In this document: positions 39,935-52,207 of the stretch, in pieces
Numbering within the stretch: position 1 is the stretch's first letter
Layout: the number at the start of each line of letters is the position of its first letter
NCBI GenBank assembly: GCA_036770645.1
Contig: DAIPIU010000004.1
Location: forward strand, 1 to 64,000
Length of the DNA stretch: 64,000 nucleotides
Reading direction: 5' to 3'
DNA from: Rubrimonas sp036770645
GTDB taxonomy: Bacteria; Pseudomonadota; Alphaproteobacteria; Rhodobacterales; Rhodobacteraceae
Translations under genes and position numbers: made by a program
Notes under the pieces: generated by a model
What the model saw: the letters and a program-made list of their open reading frames with translations, nothing else
The model's database searches: none
What the model was told of the DNA's origin: nothing

Positions 39935-41375
39935 ACGGGGCGACGAGGCTGCGCTCGGCCTCGCCCTGCCGCGCCTCGGCCGACCCGAGCGCCGCGGCGG
40001 CCGGCAGCGCGATCCGGAAGGTCGCGCCTTCGGTGGTGCTGGCCAGCAGTTCCAGCCGCCCGCCCTGCAGGGCCGCGAGCTCGGCCGCGATGGCCAGCCC
40101 CAGCCCCGAGCCGCCCTTGCGCGCGCCGCCGCGGAAGGGCTGGAACAGGTTCTCCAGCGCCTTGGTCGGCAGGCCCGGGCCGGTGTCGCGCACGTCGATC
40201 TCGACGCCGCGCAGGCCCCGGCGCGCCAGCACGTCCACGCGCCCGCGCCCGCCCGCATGCTCGATGGCCTGCCGGGCGTTGCGCAGCAGGTTGACCAGCA
40301 CGCGGAACATCTGGTCGGGGTCGGCCTCGATCACCAGTTCCGGCGGCGTCTCGTTGCGCGCGACCAGCGCGCTGGGCTGGTCGCGGTCGGGGAAGACCGA
40401 TTCGAGCGCCTCCTCCACCAGCCCGCGCAGCGCGATGCGCCGGGGCACGGGCAACGCCTCCTCGGCGCGACCGAAGCGCAGCGTGCTTTCGCACAGCTTG
40501 ATGGCGCGATCGAGCGAGCCGATCAGCTTGGGGCCGATCCGCGCCACCAGCGGGTCGCGGCTGGCCTCGATGCCGTCCGCCATCAGCTGGGCCGACGCGA
40601 GGATGTTGCGCAGGTCGTGGCTGATCTTGGCCACGGCCTCGCCCAGCGCCGCCATGCGCGCGCGCTCGCGCAGCGCCTCGCGCACCTGCAGCTGCATCTC
40701 CGCCAGCTGGACCTCGGCGCGGGCGATCTCGGTCACGCGGCTGGTCGGCCGCATGACGCGGGCCAGATCCTCGGGATCGTCGCGGAAGGCGGCCATGCTG
40801 TCGACCATGGTCTCGATGGGCCGCACCAGCAGCCGGCGCACCAGCGCATAGATGATCACCGCCGTCACCAGCGAGATGGTCAGCGACAGCAGCAGGATGC
40901 GGCGGCCGAAGGCGAACAGCGCCGCCCGCAGCGGGGCCTCGTCCATGGTGATCTCGACCTCGTCGGCGGAATCCGGCACCGGGGCGCCGATCACCCGTAT
41001 GTGCCGGTCCGGCGGCGCGGTCAGCGTCTCGAAGGCCTCGAGCATCAGCGTGTCGAGCCGCGGCGCGCGCAGGTCGTAGGTGCGGTCGATGGGCTTGGGC
41101 ACCACCGCGCTCAGCACCAGCGCCCGTGCGCCCCCGCGGCGCAGCACGATCGAGGCGGCGCCGGATCGGGTCAGAAGCTCGTTCTCGAGCGCCTCGTCCA
41201 GCGAGCCCTCGGGCGTGGCGAGGATGGCGAGCGAGGCGATCTGCGCCATGCGCAGCCGCTCCTGCAGCAGGTCGGCGCGGAACTGCGCGGCGGTGGGCAC
41301 GAAGATCAGCGCCACCATCGCCGCCACGACGACGACGTTCAGGAGGAGAAGTCGCCTCGACAGGCTGCTGCGCAC
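39903..41375 (-). CDS. Membrane sensor histidine kinase (orphan)
   Basis: A 490-residue kinase. One TM helix at residues ~8-28, a periplasmic domain of about 130 residues, a second TM at ~163-185 (LLLSLTISLVTAVIIYALV), then a HAMP-like linker. The phospho-His is in AVAKISHDLRNILASAQ. The ATPase shows VNLLRNARQAIEH, DTGPGLPTKALENLFQPF and GSGLGLAIAAELA. No response regulator lies next to it. It lies 63 bases downstream of the flavoprotein gene, in the same direction. Confidence 0.9.
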   Translation of the reverse strand: MRSSLSRRLLLLNVVVVAAMVALIFVPTAAQFRADLLQERLRMAQIASLAILATPEGSLDEALENELLTRSGAASIVLRRGGARALVLSAVVPKPIDRTYDLRAPRLDTLMLEAFETLTAPPDRHIRVIGAPVPDSADEVEITMDEAPLRAALFAFGRRILLLSLTISLVTAVIIYALVRRLLVRPIETMVDSMAAFRDDPEDLARVMRPTSRVTEIARAEVQLAEMQLQVREALRERARMAALGEAVAKISHDLRNILASAQLMADGIEASRDPLVARIGPKLIGSLDRAIKLCESTLRFGRAEEALPVPRRIALRGLVEEALESVFPDRDQPSALVARNETPPELVIEADPDQMFRVLVNLLRNARQAIEHAGGRGRVDVLARRGLRGVEIDVRDTGPGLPTKALENLFQPFRGGARKGGSGLGLAIAAELAALQGGRLELLASTTEGATFRIALPAAAALGSAEARQGEAERSLVAPFRRRGAPPQG

Positions 41376-41438
41376 GTCCGTGTGGTTCCCGGCCCGGCCC
41401 GCTCACGCGGCCGTGTTCGGGCAGAAACAGTGCCAGCC

Positions 41439-42878
41439 TCAGCCCAGCCGCGCAAGCATGCGGACGGCGCGGCGGACCCACGGGCTGCCGAACAGGCGCG
41501 GCGCGAAATGCGCCCCCGCCGCGCGTTTCACCGCCTCGCCGAAACTGGGATAGGGGGCGACCATGCCGGCCAGCGCGCCGGCCCGCAGGCCCGAGGCCAT
41601 GGCCAGCGCGACGGTCTGGATGGTCTCGCCCGCATGCGGCCCGACCGCGGTCGCGCCCAGCAGCCGCCCCCGCGGCCCGATCACCAGCGTCACGAACCCT
41701 GCCGTGGCGCGCTCGGCCCGGGCGCGGTCGTTGTCGGCCAGGTCGGCGCGCGCGACCGAAACCCGGTCGCCATGGGCGGCGCGCGCCTCGGCCTCGGTCA
41801 GCCCGACCTGCGCCAGCTCCGGGTCGGTGTAGGTGGCGCGCGGCACATGGGCGGCGCGGGCGCGCACCGGCAGGCGGAACAGGGCGCTGCGGATAACCAG
41901 CCCCGCATGCCAGCCCGCCAGATGGGTGAACTGGCCCCGCCCCGCGGCGTCGCCCACGGCATGGACGCGGCGGTTCGTCGTCGAGCGCAGCCCGTCGTCC
42001 ACCGCCACGCCCGCCTCCGTCGCCGCGACGCCCCCGGCCGCGAGGTCCAGCGCCTCCAGCGCCGGCCGCCGCCCCGCTGCGACCAGCAGGTGCGAGCCGG
42101 TCAGCGCCGTGCCGTCCGCCAGCGTCAGGCGCACGCCGTCGCCGTCGGGCGAGGCTGCGGCGACCGCCGCGCCCTCGCGGACCGCCACGCCCTCGGCGCG
42201 CAGGCGGTCCAGGACCACGGCCGCCGCCCGCGGATCCTCGCGGCCCAGCGCCCGGCCCGCCTCGACGATCTCAACCTCCGCGCCCAGCCGACGGAAGGCC
42301 TGCGCCAGCTCGCAGCCGATGGGCCCGCCGCCAAGCACCAGCAGCCGCCGGGGCAGGGCGTCGAGCGCGAACACCGTCTCGTTGGTCAGGTGCGGCGTCT
42401 CCGCCAGCCCCGGCACCGGCGGCATCGCCGGGCGCGAGCCGGTGGCGATCACGATGCGGCGCGGGCGGATGCGCACGAAGCCGGCCTGCAGGGTGTCGCG
42501 GTCGAGGAACCGCGCCCAGTCGCGGATCACACGCACGCCCAGCCCCTCGAACCGCTCCTGGCTGTCATGGGGGGCGATGGCGGCGATGGTCTCGCGCACA
42601 TGCGCCATGACCCGCGCGAAATCGACCCGCGCCGGGGCGGGGGCCACGCCGAAATCCGCGCCCGCCCCCATGGCATGGGCGTGCCGGGCGGCCGCGATCA
42701 GCGCCTTCGAGGGCACGCAGCCGTGATTGAGGCAGTCGCCCCCCATCTCCGCCCCCTCCACCAGCACCACGCTCGCCCCCAGCTGCGCCGCGCCGGACGC
42801 GACCGACAGCCCGCCCGAGCCCGCGCCGATGATGCAGAGATCGGGGGTCAGGATCGCGTCGGCGCCGTCACGGGGCAT
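41439..42878 (-). CDS. Mercuric-reductase/lipoamide-dehydrogenase-like flavoprotein
   Basis: A 479-residue class I pyridine-nucleotide disulfide oxidoreductase. FAD motif CIIGAGSGGLSVASGAAQLG, redox disulfide in GGDCLNHGCVPSKALIAAAR, NAD(P) motif LVLGGGPIGCELAQAFRRLG, and the C-terminal interface AVGPHAGETIQ. No Hg-binding C-terminal Cys pair is seen, so it is not a true MerA; the substrate is unknown. The start overlaps the TVP38 gene by 11 bases; related proteins occur as TVP38-oxidoreductase fusions. Confidence 0.9.
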   Translation of the reverse strand: MPRDGADAILTPDLCIIGAGSGGLSVASGAAQLGASVVLVEGAEMGGDCLNHGCVPSKALIAAARHAHAMGAGADFGVAPAPARVDFARVMAHVRETIAAIAPHDSQERFEGLGVRVIRDWARFLDRDTLQAGFVRIRPRRIVIATGSRPAMPPVPGLAETPHLTNETVFALDALPRRLLVLGGGPIGCELAQAFRRLGAEVEIVEAGRALGREDPRAAAVVLDRLRAEGVAVREGAAVAAASPDGDGVRLTLADGTALTGSHLLVAAGRRPALEALDLAAGGVAATEAGVAVDDGLRSTTNRRVHAVGDAAGRGQFTHLAGWHAGLVIRSALFRLPVRARAAHVPRATYTDPELAQVGLTEAEARAAHGDRVSVARADLADNDRARAERATAGFVTLVIGPRGRLLGATAVGPHAGETIQTVALAMASGLRAGALAGMVAPYPSFGEAVKRAAGAHFAPRLFGSPWVRRAVRMLARLG

Positions 42879-43584
42879 GGCGCGCCCTCCCTCGCAGGGC
42901 CTTCCAGACCGCCGGCAGCAGCGCCAGCGCCGCCAGCCCCAGCAGCGGCCCGAGCACCGGCCAGTCGAAGATCACGTCGAGGTCGGGCGTCTCGCCCCGC
43001 GCCATCACCGCCCCGAGCCCCGCGCCGACCGAGGCGTAGACGGCCGCGCCGGGGATGATGCCGAGGAAGGTGGTCCAGACGAAGGTGGACAGCCGCGCCC
43101 CCAGCAGCGCGGGCGCGAGGTTGGCCACGAAGAACGGGATGGCCGGCACCAGCCGCATCGCCAGCAGATAGCCCGCCTCGTTCTCGCGCAGCCCCGCCGC
43201 CACCCGGTCGAGAAAGCCCCCCGCCCGGCCCCGCAGCGCGCCGCCGAGGCCTGCCCGCACCGCGAGGAACAGCGCCGTCGCCCCGGCCGTGGCGGCCACC
43301 ACCACCATCGCCGCCGCCGGCACGGTGCCGAACAGGAAGCCGCCGCCCAGCGTCAGCCACACCGCGCCCGGCAGCGACACCGCCACCGCCGCGGCATAGG
43401 CCGCCATGAACAGCGCCGCGGCCAGCGGCCAGTTGGCGTCGCGCCAGGCCTCGAGCGCGGCGCGGTTCTCGGCCAGCGCCGCGAAGGACAGCCGGTCCCC
43501 CAGCAGCAGCGCGGCCAGCGCCGCCGCGGCGGCCAGCCCCGCCAGCGGCAGCGCCCGCCGCCAGCCCCTGTCGCCCTGCCTCAT
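42868..43584 (-). CDS. TVP38/TMEM64 (SNARE-associated/DedA-like) membrane protein
   Basis: A 238-residue inner-membrane protein with about five TM segments. It has the family core SLPGAVWLTLGGGFLFG, RLVPAIPFFVANLAPAL and GIIPGAAVYASVGAGLG. The start MRQGDRGWRR is chosen because GGAGG lies 8 bases upstream; an ATG 18 codons earlier is possible. Translational overlap with the flavoprotein gene implies a joint function. Family members are candidate lipid or metabolite transporters; the substrate is unknown here. Confidence 0.88.
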   Translation of the reverse strand: MRQGDRGWRRALPLAGLAAAAALAALLLGDRLSFAALAENRAALEAWRDANWPLAAALFMAAYAAAVAVSLPGAVWLTLGGGFLFGTVPAAAMVVVAATAGATALFLAVRAGLGGALRGRAGGFLDRVAAGLRENEAGYLLAMRLVPAIPFFVANLAPALLGARLSTFVWTTFLGIIPGAAVYASVGAGLGAVMARGETPDLDVIFDWPVLGPLLGLAALALLPAVWKALRGRARHAP

Positions 43585-43898
43585 CCATGGCCCTCCGTCC
43601 TCGCCGGACACATGGCGCGGGCGACCCCGGAACGCCATGCGACGCCCCCTCTTTCGCCGGGGGGCGGCGCGGCGTTTCGGCGTCGGCGCGCCATCGCGCG
43701 CGGGGCCTCGCAGCCGCCGCCGGGGCGCGGGGCGAAGCTGTCGCCCACCGTCATCCCCGCCATCGGCGGCCCCCGCCGCCGGCCCGCGGTCCTTTCAGCC
43801 ATCCGTCGCCCTCCGTCCGCGCGGGACGCATGGCGCGGCGCGCCCCGGAACGCCATGCGCCGCCCCCTTTCCGCCGGGGGCGGCGCGGCCTTGCGGCG

Positions 43899-46523
<2,625 letters not shown>

Positions 46524-46633
46524 CTGGGGCTCCTGTGATGCGCGTCCGCGGCGTCCGTGTCCGGCCCGCCATCGTCCGCCAAGGGTCCGTCGGCCGCGGG
46601 CGCCCGGTCCGGCGCGCCCGCCTGTCGAGCAGG

Positions 46634-46662
46634 ATGTGGGCGGGGCGCCACAGTTGCGCAAG
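46634..46662 (-). promoter_or_regulatory. Possible heat-shock (RpoH) promoter of clpB
   Basis: On the minus strand CTTG, 18 bases, CCCACAT, resembling alphaproteobacterial RpoH boxes; it is 111 bases upstream of the clpB ATG. The rest of the 328-base gap (46524-46851) has no supported gene. Confidence 0.35.
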
Positions 46663-46851
46663 CCCGGACGGCGGCCGAACCGCCGCCGCTGCGGCCGATC
46701 CCGGCCGCGCCGGATCAGGCCGCCTCCGCCCCGCGGAGGGCGGGCGCGCAGGGCGTCCGCCGGCGGCGGCGCACCCGCTCCCTTTCCGTTCGCGACCCGC
46801 ACGGCCAACCGCATACCGCATCGCCATGCCGCCATCCGCGGCCGCCGCTCC

Positions 46852-47526
46852 TCACCCCCTCGCCGCGATCCAGATCGTATGCCGCGACCCCCGGCGCGTC
46901 CGGCCGGCGTGGACCATGCGCGGGGTCGCATCGAAGCCGCAGCGCTTCAGGCGACGGGTGAAGGCTTCGTCCGGGGAGGCCGACCATACGGCCAGCACCC
47001 CGCCGGCCGTCAGGGCCCGGAAGGCCGCGCGCAGCCCCGCATCGTCGTAGAGCGCGTCGTTGCCCGCCCTCGTCAAACCGGCAGGGCCGTTGTCCACGTC
47101 GAGCAGGATGGCGTCGAAGCGGCCCGCCGCCGCGCGGATCGTCGCGCCGACATCGCCCTCGCGGACATCCGTCCGCGGATCCGACAGACAGTCGCCGAAA
47201 ACCGCCGCCATCGGCCCTGCCGCCCATCCGATCAGCGCGGGCGCGATCTCGACCACGGTCAGCCGCGCGTCGGCCGGCGCGGCCGCCTGCGCCGCGCGCA
47301 GGGTGAAGCCCATGCCCAACCCGCCGATCAGCACATGCGGCGCCGGCCGGCCGCCCAGCCGCTCCAGCGCCGCGACCGCCAGCGCCTCCTCGGACCCGCC
47401 GAGGCGGCTGTTCATCAGTTCGTTGCCGTCCTCGAGCCGGATCGAGAACTCCTCTCCCCGCCTCAGCAGACGCAGCGCTCCGCCCTGAGGGGTCGGGGCG
47501 GTCGCCAGCAGGATCCATGGCAGCAT
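46852..47526 (-). CDS. Spermidine-synthase-like methyltransferase-fold protein
   Basis: A 224-residue Rossmann-fold protein of the spermidine/spermine-synthase group. It has EFSIRLEDGNELMNSRLGGSEE (substrate-loop-like; interrupted here), VLIGGLGMGFTLRAA (the glycine-rich SAM loop), LTVVEIAPALIGW (acidic residue for ribose) and FDAILLDVDNGP (catalytic Asp region). It lacks the long N-terminal domain of true spermidine synthases, so the product is uncertain. It starts just upstream of a 447-base non-coding gap. Confidence 0.8.
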   Translation of the reverse strand: MLPWILLATAPTPQGGALRLLRRGEEFSIRLEDGNELMNSRLGGSEEALAVAALERLGGRPAPHVLIGGLGMGFTLRAAQAAAPADARLTVVEIAPALIGWAAGPMAAVFGDCLSDPRTDVREGDVGATIRAAAGRFDAILLDVDNGPAGLTRAGNDALYDDAGLRAAFRALTAGGVLAVWSASPDEAFTRRLKRCGFDATPRMVHAGRTRRGSRHTIWIAARG

Positions 47527-47973
47527 CGGGGACGCTCCGCCGGCTACACCGGCATGCCTTGGCTGTCGCGCGCCCGCCGCGGCCCGCGAACCGCCAAAGG
47601 CGCAGTCGATTCATCCTCGCCTACGCGCGCGGGCTGCGCTTGTCACGCGCGATCGGCTGTCCGCAAGCCCGCCCCTCGCCGCGCGACCGGCCGGCACCGA
47701 AGGTCCCGCCCTCTGGGGGCGCGCGCGGGGTTGCGCGCCCTTGGGCGACCTCCGGCGCAGGGCCCCCGCCGCCGCGGCGGGCGCAGCGTCGCGAAGCCCC
47801 GGCGGCGGCCGGCGTCGCCCCGGACCGACGGTCCGCGCGCGGCCGCAGGGGCCAGAGGGGGCCGTCGCGGTCCGGGAAGCGTCATGCCACACGCATTCCG
47901 CTGTTCCATGCCGCTCGCGTCGCGTTAAGATGGCATCCCTGAGTTTCGACGCCCGCAGTACAGGTCCGTCACG
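47527..47973. other. Non-coding gap upstream of the T6SS locus
   Basis: 447 GC-rich bases between divergent genes. No supported gene, tRNA or classic promoter was found. It must hold the start signals for ppkA and the spermidine-synthase-like gene. Short frames here are Arg/Pro-rich and look like chance. Confidence 0.4.
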
Positions 47974-50199
47974 ATGCCCAGAGGACTCTTCGAGCCCGGC
48001 GACCTCGTGCACGGCACCTATCGCATCGAAGGTCTGATCGGCGTCGGCGGCACCGGCGAGGTCTATCGCGCGCAGAATATCGTGGCCCAGCGCAAGGTGG
48101 CGCTCAAGTTCCTCAAACCCGCCTATTCCTCGAACGAAACCTTCATCGATCTGCTCCGCCGCGAACTGCTGCGCGACATCAGCAGCGATGCGGTGGTCAA
48201 ATACTTCGAACTGCTGCGCGCGCCGGAGAACGGCGGACTGCACTATCTGGTCATGGAGTTGATCGAGGGCCCGTCGCTGGCCTCGGTGATGGCGGCCGGG
48301 CCGGTGCCGCACGAGATGCTGATGGCGATCGGGCGCCGGGTCGCGGAAGGGCTGCGCGCCGCCCATGCGGCGGGCGTGCTGCACCGCGACATCGCGCCGG
48401 ACAACATCCTGCTGCGCGGCGGCGATCCGGCGAAGGCGACGCTGATCGATTTCGGCGTGGCACGGAATCTGGCGCCGGACGCGGGGACGGTGATCGGCGC
48501 AGGCTTCGCCGGCAAATATGAATACGCGGCGCCGGAACAGATGGACGGCAAGGCCGATGCCCAATCCGACCTCTACGCGCTGGGTGCCACGCTGCTCGCC
48601 GCGGCGCGGGGGCGGCCGCCGGAGACCGCCGCGGATCTGTTCACGGTCCGCCGCCAGAAGGAATCGGCGCCCGACGTGTCGGATCAGCCCGAGCCGTTTC
48701 GGGGATTGCTGGAGGCCATGCTCGCGCCCGACCGTTCGCGCCGGGTCGCCTCGGCCGCGGCGCTCGAACGGTTGATCGGCGAGGCCATGGACGCGCCGAT
48801 GACGGCGCGCGTGGACAGGGGCGCGGGCGGCCGGGCCGCGCCTCCGACGCTCGCGCCGCGGATGGAGCGGGGCGAGGCCGCGCGCGGGGGCGCCGCCGGG
48901 GCGAAGGGCGCGGATGGCGGCGGCGGCCGGCGTTCCGGCCGCGGCGTCGCGGCTGCGGCGGCGCTGGCGCTCGCCGGCGGGATCGCCGCCTTCTTCGCGA
49001 TCGGCCCCGGTCGGGACATGCTGGGCCCCGGACAGCCGCCGCGGGTCGAGGTCTGGCGGCTGAGCGCCGCTTCGGCGCCGTCGCCCCGGCTCGACGGCCA
49101 ATCCGACGGAACGGAGGCGGCCGAGCGGCTGCGCGCGGCGGTGGCGGCGAGCGCGCGCGATGCGCCGGTCTCCGGCGCGCTGACGACCGCGACGGGCGAG
49201 CCGTCGCCGCTGTGGACCGAGTCGCTCGCGGAACTGACCGCCGCCCTTGCGCCGCTGGAGCGATGGCGGCTCGACGTGGTGGGGCTTCGCGCCGTGCTGC
49301 GCGGGGCGGCCGCCGATGCGGCCGTGCGCGACGCCGCGCTCGCGGCCGCGCAGGCGGCGGCGCAGGCCGGCGGCCTCGCGCTCGATGCCGCCATCGACGC
49401 GCCGGCGGGCCCGGCGGCGCTCCCCGAACCGGCCCGGGACGCGCCGCCCGCCCTGCCGCCGGCCGTCGCGGCGGCGCTGAGCGGGGCTGCCGTCTGCGGG
49501 CCGCTTGCGGCGGAGCCGGGGCCGGAGGGCGCCCTCGCGGTGCGCGGCCGTCTGCCCGACCTCGACGCCCGCGCCGCGCTGGAGCGCGCGCTGCGCGACG
49601 CCGGGGCCGCGCCGGACCTGGACGGCCTCGCGGTGCTGAACCCCGCCACCTGCGCCGCCGTCGCCGCGCTGCCGGCGGACCCCGGCCCGACGCCGCCGCG
49701 CATCGCCTATTCCCTGGACGGCGCGCCCCATGCGCCGGACGTGTTCCCGCTGGGGACCAACCCGGTGGTCGACGTGATCCTGCCTGCCGACGCGGCCGGC
49801 CATCTCACGGTGTTCGCCGCCACCAATGACGGCGTGATCGTGCTGCTGCTGCCCCATTCCGGCCGGACGGAGACGGCGCTCGCCGATCTCGGCCGACTGC
49901 GCGGCGACGAGCGGGTGGTCCGCGTGGCGTATCCGCTGGCCGACCGGTCGCCGGAGCGCATCGCGCTGGTCAGCCGCACGATCAGCGAAGGGACGGCCAA
50001 CCCCTATGGCGACGGGATCAACCTGGTCGCGGCCGTGGTCACCCCCGGCCCCCCGCCGGTCGAGGCCGGCGTCGACGAGATGCGCGACAAGAACGAGGGG
50101 TTCCTCGTGGCCATCGCCGCAGCGCTGCAGGACGCGCTGGACCGCGGCGAGCCGGTCTCGCACGCGGCGCGCGTGCTCGCCTGGGACGTGCCGGGATGA
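47974..50199 (+). CDS. ppkA: PpkA-type T6SS serine/threonine kinase
   Basis: A 741-residue membrane kinase. The kinase domain (residues ~12-270) has YRIEGLIGVGGTGEVYRAQ, Lys in KVALKFLKP, HRDIAPDNILLRGG and LIDFGVARN. A linker leads to one TM (residues ~328-345, AALALAGGIAAFFAIGP). The periplasmic part has a BON-like unit (residues ~500-560) and DUF4384 (residues ~575-690, LTVFAATNDGVIVLLLP). PpkA phosphorylates the FHA protein to switch on T6SS assembly; PppA reverses it. It opens the T6SS locus, ahead of a divergent PAAR-like gene. Confidence 0.9.
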   Translation: MPRGLFEPGDLVHGTYRIEGLIGVGGTGEVYRAQNIVAQRKVALKFLKPAYSSNETFIDLLRRELLRDISSDAVVKYFELLRAPENGGLHYLVMELIEGPSLASVMAAGPVPHEMLMAIGRRVAEGLRAAHAAGVLHRDIAPDNILLRGGDPAKATLIDFGVARNLAPDAGTVIGAGFAGKYEYAAPEQMDGKADAQSDLYALGATLLAAARGRPPETAADLFTVRRQKESAPDVSDQPEPFRGLLEAMLAPDRSRRVASAAALERLIGEAMDAPMTARVDRGAGGRAAPPTLAPRMERGEAARGGAAGAKGADGGGGRRSGRGVAAAAALALAGGIAAFFAIGPGRDMLGPGQPPRVEVWRLSAASAPSPRLDGQSDGTEAAERLRAAVAASARDAPVSGALTTATGEPSPLWTESLAELTAALAPLERWRLDVVGLRAVLRGAAADAAVRDAALAAAQAAAQAGGLALDAAIDAPAGPAALPEPARDAPPALPPAVAAALSGAAVCGPLAAEPGPEGALAVRGRLPDLDARAALERALRDAGAAPDLDGLAVLNPATCAAVAALPADPGPTPPRIAYSLDGAPHAPDVFPLGTNPVVDVILPADAAGHLTVFAATNDGVIVLLLPHSGRTETALADLGRLRGDERVVRVAYPLADRSPERIALVSRTISEGTANPYGDGINLVAAVVTPGPPPVEAGVDEMRDKNEGFLVAIAAALQDALDRGEPVSHAARVLAWDVPG

Positions 50200-50257
50200 G
50201 CGCCCCGCCGAACCGGCCGCGCCTCGTGGCGCCCGCCGCCGCCGCGGCCGCCCCTCG

Positions 50258-50644
50258 TCAGGGGATGTCCTCGGTGAACTGGCCCGGCGCGACGAAGCCG
50301 ATCATCCCGCCCCATGTGCAGGTGAGCTTGCAGGTGTCGTCGAGCGCCGGAATGCCGCCCAGCAGCACGGTCGGCGCGCCGGGGGCCCAGGGCGCGGGCG
50401 TGACCGGCACGCAGGGCATCGGGGTCAGGACGCCGGCGGCCGCGCTGGTGGCCGAGGCGACGGAGGGATTGGACAGCGACGCGCACATGCCGAAGGGCGG
50501 GACATTCACCGTCGGCGCGTTGTCGGTTATGACGCCGCAGGCCATCGCGCTCGACTGGATGGGCCGCGGCGTGGCCGCGAAGACCGAAGGCGCGGCGCCG
50601 AAGCTGCAGGTCATCTGCGCGCCGGTGACCACCTGTTTGGGCAT
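50258..50644 (-). CDS. PAAR-like (DUF4280) T6SS spike-tip protein
   Basis: A 128-residue protein starting MPKQVVTGAQMTCSFGAAPS, the DUF4280/PAAR-like start, with CSFG, ITDNAPTVNVPPFGMC, then CVPVTPAPWAPGAPTVLLGG and CTWGGMIGF with paired Cys. Such proteins cap the VgrG spike and can carry effectors. No effector domain is attached. It is on the minus strand between ppkA (58-base convergent gap) and tagH (78-base divergent gap), so it is expressed separately from the operon. Confidence 0.88.
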   Translation of the reverse strand: MPKQVVTGAQMTCSFGAAPSVFAATPRPIQSSAMACGVITDNAPTVNVPPFGMCASLSNPSVASATSAAAGVLTPMPCVPVTPAPWAPGAPTVLLGGIPALDDTCKLTCTWGGMIGFVAPGQFTEDIP

Positions 50645-50722
50645 GGGCTTTCCTCCGTCGCTCGGCCGCAGGATAGCGCCGCGCGCCGACGGTGGGAACG
50701 CCCCCCCGGATCGGGAGGTCGC

Positions 50723-52207
50723 ATGCGGGTGGTCCTGACGCTCACCGGCCTGGATTCCGGGCAGGGGCGCACGCGCATCGTCGACCTCGGCCCCGCGCCG
50801 TTCGTCGTCGGGCGTTCGCCCGAGGCCGACTGGCCGGTCGAGGATCCCAGCCTGCGCGTCTCGGGGCGGCATTTCGAGCTGCGGCTGGGGCCGGAGGGGC
50901 CCCTGGTCACCGATCTCAGCTCGGGGGGCACGGCGCTCGACAGCCCCGGGGCGCTGCTGCAGCGGGGCCAGCCCGCGCCGCTGCCCGCGCGCGCGCGGCT
51001 GATCCTGCCCAGCGGCGCCGTCGACATCGCCCCCGCGATGCAGGACGCCCCCGCCCCGCCGCCGCCCGGCGGCGCTGCGGGCGCGGACGCCGCCGATCCG
51101 TTCGGGGTGCGGGCCCGCTCGGCGTCCGGGGCGCGAAGTCTTCCCGCCGACCCGCCGCCGCGCCCGACGCGGCCCGCGCCCGACGCCGGCCCCGGCGGGG
51201 CGGAGGGCCTGTTCGCGCCCTCCCCCATGGCGCGACAGACGGGCGACGGGCGCGCGGCGGCCTATCCCGTGCCGGGGCTCGACGGTTCGGGCGCTGCGTC
51301 GGCCGGCCCGCCGCGGCTGGACGCGGGTCCGCGAGGGGGGCCGTCCGCGCGGGAGGCCTCGCCGGAGCCCGCGGCGGTGCCGCCCTTTCTTCGGCCCTCG
51401 CCCGCGCCCCTGCCCTGGGAGACGGCGCCGCCGCCCCCCCGACCGGAGGCGCCGCCGCCCTTCGCACCCGCCCCCTCCATCCCCGTGTCTCCGCGGCCCG
51501 CAGCGCCGCCCCCCGCCGCCGAGCCGCCCGCGGCGCCGCCCGCCGTGGCTTCGCCCGCCGCCGCTTCGCCCGGGGCGCCGGATGCCGCGCCCGCGGCGGG
51601 CGGCGCCGCGGCCGATGCCGCCATCGCGGCGCTGTTCGAGGGGCTGGGGCTCGACCCGGCCGCCTTCACCGCGGCGCAGCGCGCGGCCATGGCGGGCGAG
51701 GCCGGCCGCACGCTGGCGGCGCTGGCGGACGGCATGCGCCGGTTGCTGGCGGATCGCCGCCTCGTGAAGCGGGAACTGGGCGTCGCGGGCACCGAGATCG
51801 AGTTCGGCGCCAATCCGCTGAAGTTCGCGCCGTCGCGCGAGGCGGCGGTCGAGGGGCTGCTGCGCCCGCTGTCGAGCGGCTACCTGTCGGGCGAGGCGGC
51901 CATCGCCGACGCGGTGGGCTCCATGCAGGGCCATCAGCTCGCCCTGCTCGGCGCGATCCGCGCCGGCATCGCCGCGGCGCTCGCCGCCTGCGACCCGGCC
52001 GAGATCGAGGCCCGCCTCGCCGCCCGCGGCCTGTCGCAGGTGGTTCCGGCCCTGCGCCGGGCCGAGCTGTGGGAGCGCTATTGCCGCGACTATGCCCAGT
52101 TCGCGGCGGAGGCCGAAGATGATATCCGCAAGGTGATCGGTCGCGATCTCGACTCGCTTTATGCAGGGGCCGCGCGGCCCGCCCCCGGGGACGGACGCCG
52201 CAGATGA
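50723..52207 (+). CDS. tagH: T6SS FHA-domain protein (TagH)
   Basis: A 494-residue protein. The FHA domain (residues ~10-90) has VVGRSPEADWPVEDPSLRVS and GRHFELRLGPEGPLVTDLSS (interrupted here), binding phospho-Thr made by PpkA. A Pro/Ala-rich disordered linker (~110-300) follows. The C-terminal ~190-residue T6SS domain has EIEFGANPLKFAPSREAAVE. GGGAGG precedes the ATG. The stop overlaps the tssK ATG by four bases. It is the first gene of a tightly coupled operon. Confidence 0.92.
   Translation: MRVVLTLTGLDSGQGRTRIVDLGPAPFVVGRSPEADWPVEDPSLRVSGRHFELRLGPEGPLVTDLSSGGTALDSPGALLQRGQPAPLPARARLILPSGAVDIAPAMQDAPAPPPPGGAAGADAADPFGVRARSASGARSLPADPPPRPTRPAPDAGPGGAEGLFAPSPMARQTGDGRAAAYPVPGLDGSGAASAGPPRLDAGPRGGPSAREASPEPAAVPPFLRPSPAPLPWETAPPPPRPEAPPPFAPAPSIPVSPRPAAPPPAAEPPAAPPAVASPAAASPGAPDAAPAAGGAAADAAIAALFEGLGLDPAAFTAAQRAAMAGEAGRTLAALADGMRRLLADRRLVKRELGVAGTEIEFGANPLKFAPSREAAVEGLLRPLSSGYLSGEAAIADAVGSMQGHQLALLGAIRAGIAAALAACDPAEIEARLAARGLSQVVPALRRAELWERYCRDYAQFAAEAEDDIRKVIGRDLDSLYAGAARPAPGDGRRR

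Noticed and set aside
41439..42878. True mercuric reductase (merA)
   Set aside because: Has the CVPSK redox site but no C-terminal Cys pair, no HMA domain, and no mer genes nearby.
38814..43058. A 1414-codon plus-strand frame
   Set aside because: Spans a kinase gene in another frame and three minus-strand genes with real motifs. No motif of its own.
47643..47909. An 88-codon minus-strand frame upstream of ppkA
   Set aside because: Arg/Gly/Pro-rich, no homologous motif, no good start site.
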